A stretch of DNA of 64,000 bases from Isoetes taiwanensis. Lineage: Eukaryota; Streptophyta; Lycopodiopsida; Isoetales; Isoetaceae. A program made the translations under genes and the position numbers. The notes under the pieces were generated by a model that was not told where the DNA came from, did no database searches, and worked only from the letters and a program-made list of their open reading frames with translations. Positions 58,276 through 64,000 of this stretch are shown here, piece after piece. Each line of letters begins with the position of its first letter. The first letter of the stretch is position 1. The DNA lies in NCBI GenBank assembly GCA_021234155.1, contig JAJEKV010000013.1, positions 1,881,565-1,945,564 on the forward strand, in the 5' to 3' direction.

Positions 58276-59789
58276 CCCAAGTGCGGAGTGCCAAAAATGC
58301 GTTGCACTGCCTCCAAGTCATTCCGTGTCGCCAAAGAGGCAGCCGCCCCAAACCCGACCCCGTCTGTAAGGACGGGCTCGACCGGTGTTCAAACAAATGT
58401 GACCGATGGCCCCAATCATAGAGCTCGCACGGTGATCCGTTGTTCGCATGGCATAGAGCGCTTCAAAGATGTCGCCACCCACAAGCGGATGGACGCCTCC
58501 CAACAGCGAGAAGGGGAACTCCACCCCTAGGTGCTTGTAGGTGGGCGTGACCTCCACAGTCAGCCCCCCGATATGTGAGTGGGAGGCGTGGGGTGGCATG
58601 AAGAGGATATGAGAATGTGTCTAGGGCATCCGTGATGAGATCGCATATAGCTTCGGGGTGTGGGCGGAAAGGTCAACATCGCCCGCGATAGATGAGCCGG
58701 CGGATGACCCGTGCAAAAGTCAGATGCCATCCCCCCATGCTCAAAGAAACCGAGCTCTAACCGATCAATGTAGAGGCCAAAAAGTGTTGGTGAGAGGGGG
58801 GCAACCGCCGGACTCGATACTCATGGTGAATGCTTGGCCCGCCGGCCGCATCCCCGCCAAAACAACTCTCATACAACTCAGATATGGCATTTTGCCGCGC
58901 AGTGGCAGCTCCAGTTGACGCAGATCTAGCCCATAGCGTTCACGGGGATCAGTATCAAAAGCCTTCGCGAAGGCCACAAAGCAGCAATACAAGTCATGTT
59001 GATGGTTCCATTTGTCTTCAATCGGTGCCCTATTGTAAAGATATGGTCAATCGTTGAGTGGCGGGTCCAAGCCCGCTTGTGTGAGGGGCTCGCGACATCT
59101 GGCGCCTCGCCGGCCGGGTCAACTGCTGCTTCGAGAATGCCGATAACAGTTTGGCAAATCTTGAACCGACCATGATCGTCGATGGAATTGGGACAATGTG
59201 GGTTGCTGCGTTGTGAATGGGGACAGCTCGCTTGTGGTCCATTGTCGGGGAAAACCTTCCCCGCAATGCTCGTTGAACGGGGAGGGTAGTGAGGATCGGC
59301 ACCGCTGCCCTGCCACGCCCATTTGAGTAACTTCGCCCGCATACCATCGAGGTCGTTGCCTTCCCATTAGCCGGCCGTTGCGGGCCCTCCACAACATCCT
59401 CCTCCACGAGAACCAATGGGGGCCATTCCCCAGGGGTATGGGCTGGCCCCTCGGTGGGGTCATAGAGCTGCCGCAGCTCCCACCGCCGGGGTGTGATGTC
59501 CCTCGTAGGTCGGGCTGGCTTCAAGCACTCTCGTGCCGGAAGGTTCGAGGATGAGTGTCCAGCCAGCATCAACATCTCCCCGATAGCCCGGGCAAGGTAC
59601 CGCGCTTTGTCTCATTCGTGATGGGCACGATCTTTGGTGGTGGCCTACAAGCGGGTACCTGGATCCAGAATGTGACGGAGCTGGCGCTTGCGTTCTTTAC
59701 ACTCCGCATCAAACCACCGGTTACGAGGAAATGTTGCTGTCCCCGAAAGTGGCGACGCTGCAGGGGAGGGGGTTCGCCAAAGCACCCGT

Positions 59790-60768
59790 TCACGCATCCC
59801 GTAATAGCGAAGTCAATTGGTCTGTCTGCCTTCTAGTGTGGGGTCCGCATTGTCGGGCAGGGCGCCCATGAGCATCTCGACTGAGGACGGCGAGGGGCTG
59901 GCATAGTGGGGGTTCTGGCGGCTTGCCAAACCATGTCCAAATAAAGTGGGAGGTGATCGAGTCGACCTCCTCATCCCCGTCGGTGCCCACCGAAACGGCC
60001 CGATGAGATGCATATCTTGCGCAACTTCTGAGCACATAGTCCACCACACTAGACCCTCCCCCCGATTGTCCTGTCTGCAGGTGCACTTTGAAGCGGGGTT
60101 ACCGTGATGAGGCCATTGCAAATTATCAAGTCAAAAAATACCACATAACGGGAGCAACATGTCGCCAAAGCGAAGTGACACGGCGTCATCCGATCCTCGT
60201 GGCGGGTTGCCTGCGGGGGATGACGAGCTGCGGGACATCGTCAAGCGGGGGTCAAGTCTCATGGGCTGCTCTACTCTGTCCGGGTGCATTGAAATCCCCA
60301 AGAAGGACGACCCTACCCAACCGCTGCTTGGCCAGATGTCATCATATAGATCGACATAAGGGTCCATCCTATCCGCGATCGGAGTGGCTGCGATAGAAGG
60401 TGCTCTGCGTGAGGGAAATAACAACAGCGAGAAAAATGGGTTGCCACTAGTATTATGCACACGAACCCACAAGTACCCAGGTTGTGTCTGTAAATTTCGG
60501 AGGGTAACCGAATGTGACAAGGTTGTCCGTAGTAGCACCATGAAGACCGGTTGCCAGGTCTGCCTTCTCGGAGGGTAACAGAATGTGACAAGGTTGTCCC
60601 GTACATGTATTGAAGACCGAGAAATGCGGTAACCGACGCAGTCAGCCTATGCCCAAAGATGTATGTCTCCATGAGAAAGATGAGATCCATATCGGGCCGC
60701 CACGAAGTTGAGATCGTCCCCTTCGCCAAGGGAAGCCTCGACAATTCCATGAGACCACCCGGAGGCAC
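59790..60768 (-). pseudogene. LINE ORF2 endonuclease domain, frameshifted
   Basis: Across three overlapping - strand frames the order is LNFVAARY, DLIFLMETYIFGHRL, YLWVRVHNTSGNPFFSLL, DPYVDLYDDIW, LRFGDMLLPLCGIF, SSVVDYVLRSCARY and DEEVDSITSHFIW. These follow the apurinic-like endonuclease domain of non-LTR retrotransposons, which nicks target DNA to start reverse transcription. At least three frame changes are needed to read it through, so it is inactive. Confidence 0.65.
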
Positions 60769-61754
60769 AATTCCTATTTGTCAAGAGTCGTGGTATGCTG
60801 TGACTGAGTCCGGGGGAGGGCGGGGAAGCGAGGCCGAAAGTGAGAAGAAGTAGATGGAGCCGAGGCAAAGATGTGGCAGAGAGGCGGGGTCGTGGAGGGA
60901 GCGGGTGAGTAGAGCAGGAGAAGGGGAGGTCGGTAGGAGAAGCGAATGTGGCCACGCTCGTACCGCGGTTGGGGCGCGAGGTTCCGCACAGCAGCAAGTC
61001 GGGCGTAAAATGTGCATCCCGCCCGAACCAACCCCTGCACTCTTTGGTGGCGATGCTCGACCTCGACAAGCCCTCGCCCGCGGCTCCAGCGGGGTGAGGT
61101 CCCTGGGCAAGTGATTGGACGCCCCCTTCAAAGATCTTGCTCGCTAATATGGCATCACGCGACCGCGTAATCGCGAACCGCTAATATGACAATAATGCGC
61201 CACGAATTCTACCGAGCCCCATGGCTGGTTGCTCGGGAAATGTGAACTGCCTGTGGAATGCTATCCGACGAATGTGTGTTCGATGTTGTGGGGTAGACTT
61301 CCCCTCCCTTTTCGCATGCCCCTACTCACCAGATTGTGGCCTCCGCCTCACGCCTTGGAGTTCCAAGGCTCGCGGGTCAAAAGGTGGGCGAGGGGCCTGG
61401 GCTGGGGTGGCCGGGGTGGTGGTGGTGGTGGCCGGGATGGCGGGTGGCTTGAGTGCGGGCAGCAGCGGCGTGGGTCCCGCCGCCGTGTAGGCTATGCATA
61501 CCGGGGGGGGTAGCGCCGAGCCGAGCCGCCCCCGCCTCGGTGGAAGTCGGGAGCACAGCTCTTGCAGGGCCTCGGCTGGCTTTGGCCATCTCCATGCACT
61601 CTTTGCAACTGACTATGAACCCTCTAGGGAGACCTCGGCCATGTCTATGGATGACCCCGGAGCTCCGTGCTCACAGTAGTGAGGGCATGCTCGAGCCTCA
61701 AAGACACGGGCATCCAGGCCGGGCTTGCCGCCCGTCGTACTCAGAAGAACCCGG

Positions 61755-62117
61755 CTATGTCCGGGCTGCGCAAAGAGCGGCCTGTGCTCCCCATGCCATG
61801 GTGGAGGCTTTCTCAACCTCTGACTGAAGCCGAGACACCGTGGCCATCGTCTCGTGCATTGCCCACTCCCTCTCCTGTGTCATGGTGTCCAGAGTGATGA
61901 ACACAGAGTCTAGGCGGGCCCGCATGTCAACGAGCTCCTTCCTGGCCTGTTGCCGTTCGAAGTGTGCCAGGCCACTTCTCGACCCCCAGTTGCCTTCTGA
62001 GCACAGGGGTGCCGAGGACTCCATCTCCACTGCCATGCCAGGCAGGCGGGCACTGTTAGCCTCAATACGGGCACTGTTATACGAGATCAAAAGAGTGACA
62101 AATGGAATTTTTGCCAA
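61755..62117 (-). pseudogene. Possible LINE ORF1 fragment (coiled coil)
   Basis: A 120-codon - strand frame includes FERQQARKELVDMRARLDSV and EREWAMHETMATVSRLQSEV, with heptad-like spacing suggesting a coiled coil. It lies upstream of the LINE ORF2 in the same direction, where ORF1 RNA-binding proteins sit. No zinc knuckle or RRM was found in it, so the assignment is positional. Confidence 0.35.
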
Positions 62118-64000
62118 TCTAAGATGTGAACAGGGTGGTTGTTCAACATATATGCAAATGTTTTAGTTGGGACATAACTATTTGGCTCCATTGTAGGAGA
62201 TTCTGCTCTTTCCACTTATGAATCTTACAATTGCGAGTGACTTATCAATAGTTAAGGTATTTACCATGAGTAAATACCCCGAGGAAGAATTAGGGTCTAG
62301 ACAAACAACCTCCCTAAAACATCGCCTGGCCATCTCTAGATTGTCATATTAATTGCATGCAGTGAGCAAAGTTGTCCACCCCAAGATATTGAACTGGAAC
62401 TGATATAAAAGATTTTTCTAGCTTCACCTAACCACCCCCTAATAGATCACCATTACCTATGTAGTGAGAAATATCTGGCATGATTTCATGGTCTTCTTTC
62501 ATGGCTTTAAAGTAGGAACAACCTTCATCCACTAGATCTGCATGGCTGGATAAAATATTAGCTCCCTAAATATACATTGAAAACTAGTAGTGTATTGAGT
62601 TCGATATGCTGTAATATATTGACTTCTATATATTATAGTATATTGAACTCTATATACTATAGTATATCACATTTTTAGGTGTTTTTTTTCTTTGGGTTTT
62701 TTGAAGTGACTTCCCACGCGTCTTTTGGAGGAGATTTCAGGAGCCTTCAAACCTGATCAGAAATTAAGGTGTTTGCATCAAATTCCTTCTTGGTTTTCTA
62801 CTTTTGCATCCTCGTTCTTGCATGAGCTCCATAGTATATTTCTATTCATGCTTTAATGTTATATACATTTTGAAAATTATATGCAATTTTTCGGCATGTC
62901 ATGCTGGAAAAACACCTTCATCAAATTGCTCACGAACCAGCTTCATAAACTTCTTTTTATACAATGCACCTGCAAAAGCATTGCGAGTGTTGAATTAGCT
63001 GCAGAAATTGCCATTTCTATCTTAGGAGCTTTTTGAATCAATGATGCAACTGCATCACTGTCGTCTTCAAGAGCTCTTGCAAGGGCTTCTATGAGGTTTA
63101 AATTCAATCCATTCATGTAGATCATATGAAATTGCTCTTGTCACTTCCATCTCTGGAATACTCAAGCGCTTGATTCTATTCGCATACTGTTTGGTCTTTC
63201 TTTCAGTTTGTATTGCTTTGTGGAGTTTCAATTTTGCCTCCTCAACCCATGAACTATCAAAATTTTCACCATGCCTGATGCAAGGATTATGTAAAAAAAG
63301 ACAAGTAGCAACAATCTCGGGTATGCTTTCCAGGTTCGTATCATTATAAGTCGTATTTAATTAAAGTGGGACTCATTCCATTCCCACTTTTTTTCGGAAC
63401 TCTGTTATTTTACACAAGAAGGAGCACCCCGACCCGAAAACTGTCCTTAATTCGAATTTTTGACTGTTACTGTGCATCCAAGCTTTCTCCCAGTTTTTGT
63501 CGGATAACGAGTCGAGTCCCTATTTTGGGGCTTATTTGTCATCCAAAATAAGAGTTTTTCGCGTGAGGGTGAATTCCGTTACCATGACATTTTGGCTCTA
63601 TTTTCTTAGGTGGGTAGACAAGAGATCACAAATCCCAATAAAAAATAAGTAAATTGTTTACTTAATTACCAAAAAATACTAGTTTTGAGATACCTTATAT
63701 TTATAAATGGGCTCATTACAATATATATTACAGTGGGTGAAGTGACCATAGTGGTCGTATTATCACAATGATTACACCCTCTTCACACATGAACCACCTA
63801 GTGCAAACGGCGGGTGGAGCTCTGTCCAAGTCACGGAGCAACTTACAGACAATAGAAATTTGTATGAGGAGTTCCTTCATAGGCCACGTGCTTCTATATC
63901 CAACTGATGTCACCACCCTCTTCTCGGCATCTTTCTTCAATGAACTGGTCTTTTCATTGCTCCCAAGCATGTACTATCTGGTCGAGATAAGGACCGCAAA
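62118..64000. other. Mostly non-coding right end with a short repeat and exon-like frames
   Basis: 62591-62662 holds three 24-bp units (TATATTGA(A/C)CTCTATATACTATAG-like). On the - strand, 63270-62943 reads WVEEAKLKLHKAIQTERK, IPEMEVTRAIS and, in another frame, EALARALEDDSDAVASLIQ. This looks like one coding exon broken by a frameshift or a missed splice. A further - frame at 63970-63728 is protein-like. I do not recognise a family for any of these. Confidence 0.35.

Larger units (their letters stand above)
57337..62100 (-). mobile_element. Longest LINE copy of the window (EN, RT, zinc motif), decayed
   Basis: Read on the - strand from about 62100: a coiled-coil-like frame that may be ORF1 (62117-61755), a GC-rich Pro/His part, then ORF2. 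ORF2 has an APE-type endonuclease (DLIFLMETYI near 60690, a degraded GDFNA-like site near 60270, GGGSSVVDYVLRS near 60060-60020) and reverse transcriptase (YCCFVAFAKAFDT at 58989-58950). The C-terminal zinc motif is CQCCQTGAIEDESH near 57770, and the stop is at 57553. The 3' UTR ends in GGGTCCCATAGACCG and a TTCC-rich tail. The YADD site near 58670 is destroyed (reads YRGR) and many frameshifts are present. The upstream limit is a guess based on the change to AT-rich sequence. Confidence 0.75.

Overview
This window reads as nuclear DNA from a land plant with a large, repeat-rich genome. It holds a linker-histone-like gene with a GT-AG intron, several non-LTR retrotransposon copies, a nested LTR element, tRNA-type SINE promoters, a CACTA-type terminus, and a relic coding for an HUH (rolling-circle type) Rep of the replitron kind. 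A seed-free vascular plant such as a fern would fit. That is inference, because no taxon-specific marker was found. Gene density is very low: one convincing host gene and a handful of exon-like fragments in 64 kb.

Layout. 1-7075: no recognisable gene. 7076-18449: a duplicated ~1.1 kb segment. One copy (7076-7460 plus 14870-15602) is split by an LTR retrotransposon (7461-14864, 5-bp target duplication AGTAG). The other copy (17329-18449) is the matching empty site. Each LTR carries its own ~1.2 kb insertion, and the one in the 3' LTR contains a piece of a GT92-type glycosyltransferase gene. 21107-27455: an old LINE copy broken in two by a ~5.8 kb insertion. The insertion is flanked by inverted, degenerate T-rich/A-rich repeat blocks and contains a 2.2 kb minisatellite built on a 19-bp unit with a variable 4-base core. 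28140-29290: another LINE piece on the + strand. 29300-34850: non-coding, with an AT-rich core and a hairpin-rich stretch. 34862-37252: a linker histone H1-like gene on the - strand with a very long acidic/lysine/proline tail and one apparent frameshift. 38.1-43.8 kb: two short retroposon ends with LINE-like tails, direct duplications and exon-like fragments. 46.5-50.3 kb: a 3 x 68 bp repeat, a SINE-like Pol III unit, a hairpin and a CACTA terminus. 52760-62100: the most mobile-element-dense part, with two - strand LINE copies on either side of the replitron-like Rep relic. 62.1-64 kb: no clear gene.

Little in the window works together as a pathway. The strongest functional links are between mobile elements. 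The LINE copies and two short retroposons share a 3' end with short tandem tails, which suggests that the LINE machinery mobilised the shorter elements. The Rep relic has the HUH and Tyr/Lys motifs of a single-strand transposase but is broken by stops and frameshifts. Family names rest on motif recognition by eye. No database search or alignment was run.
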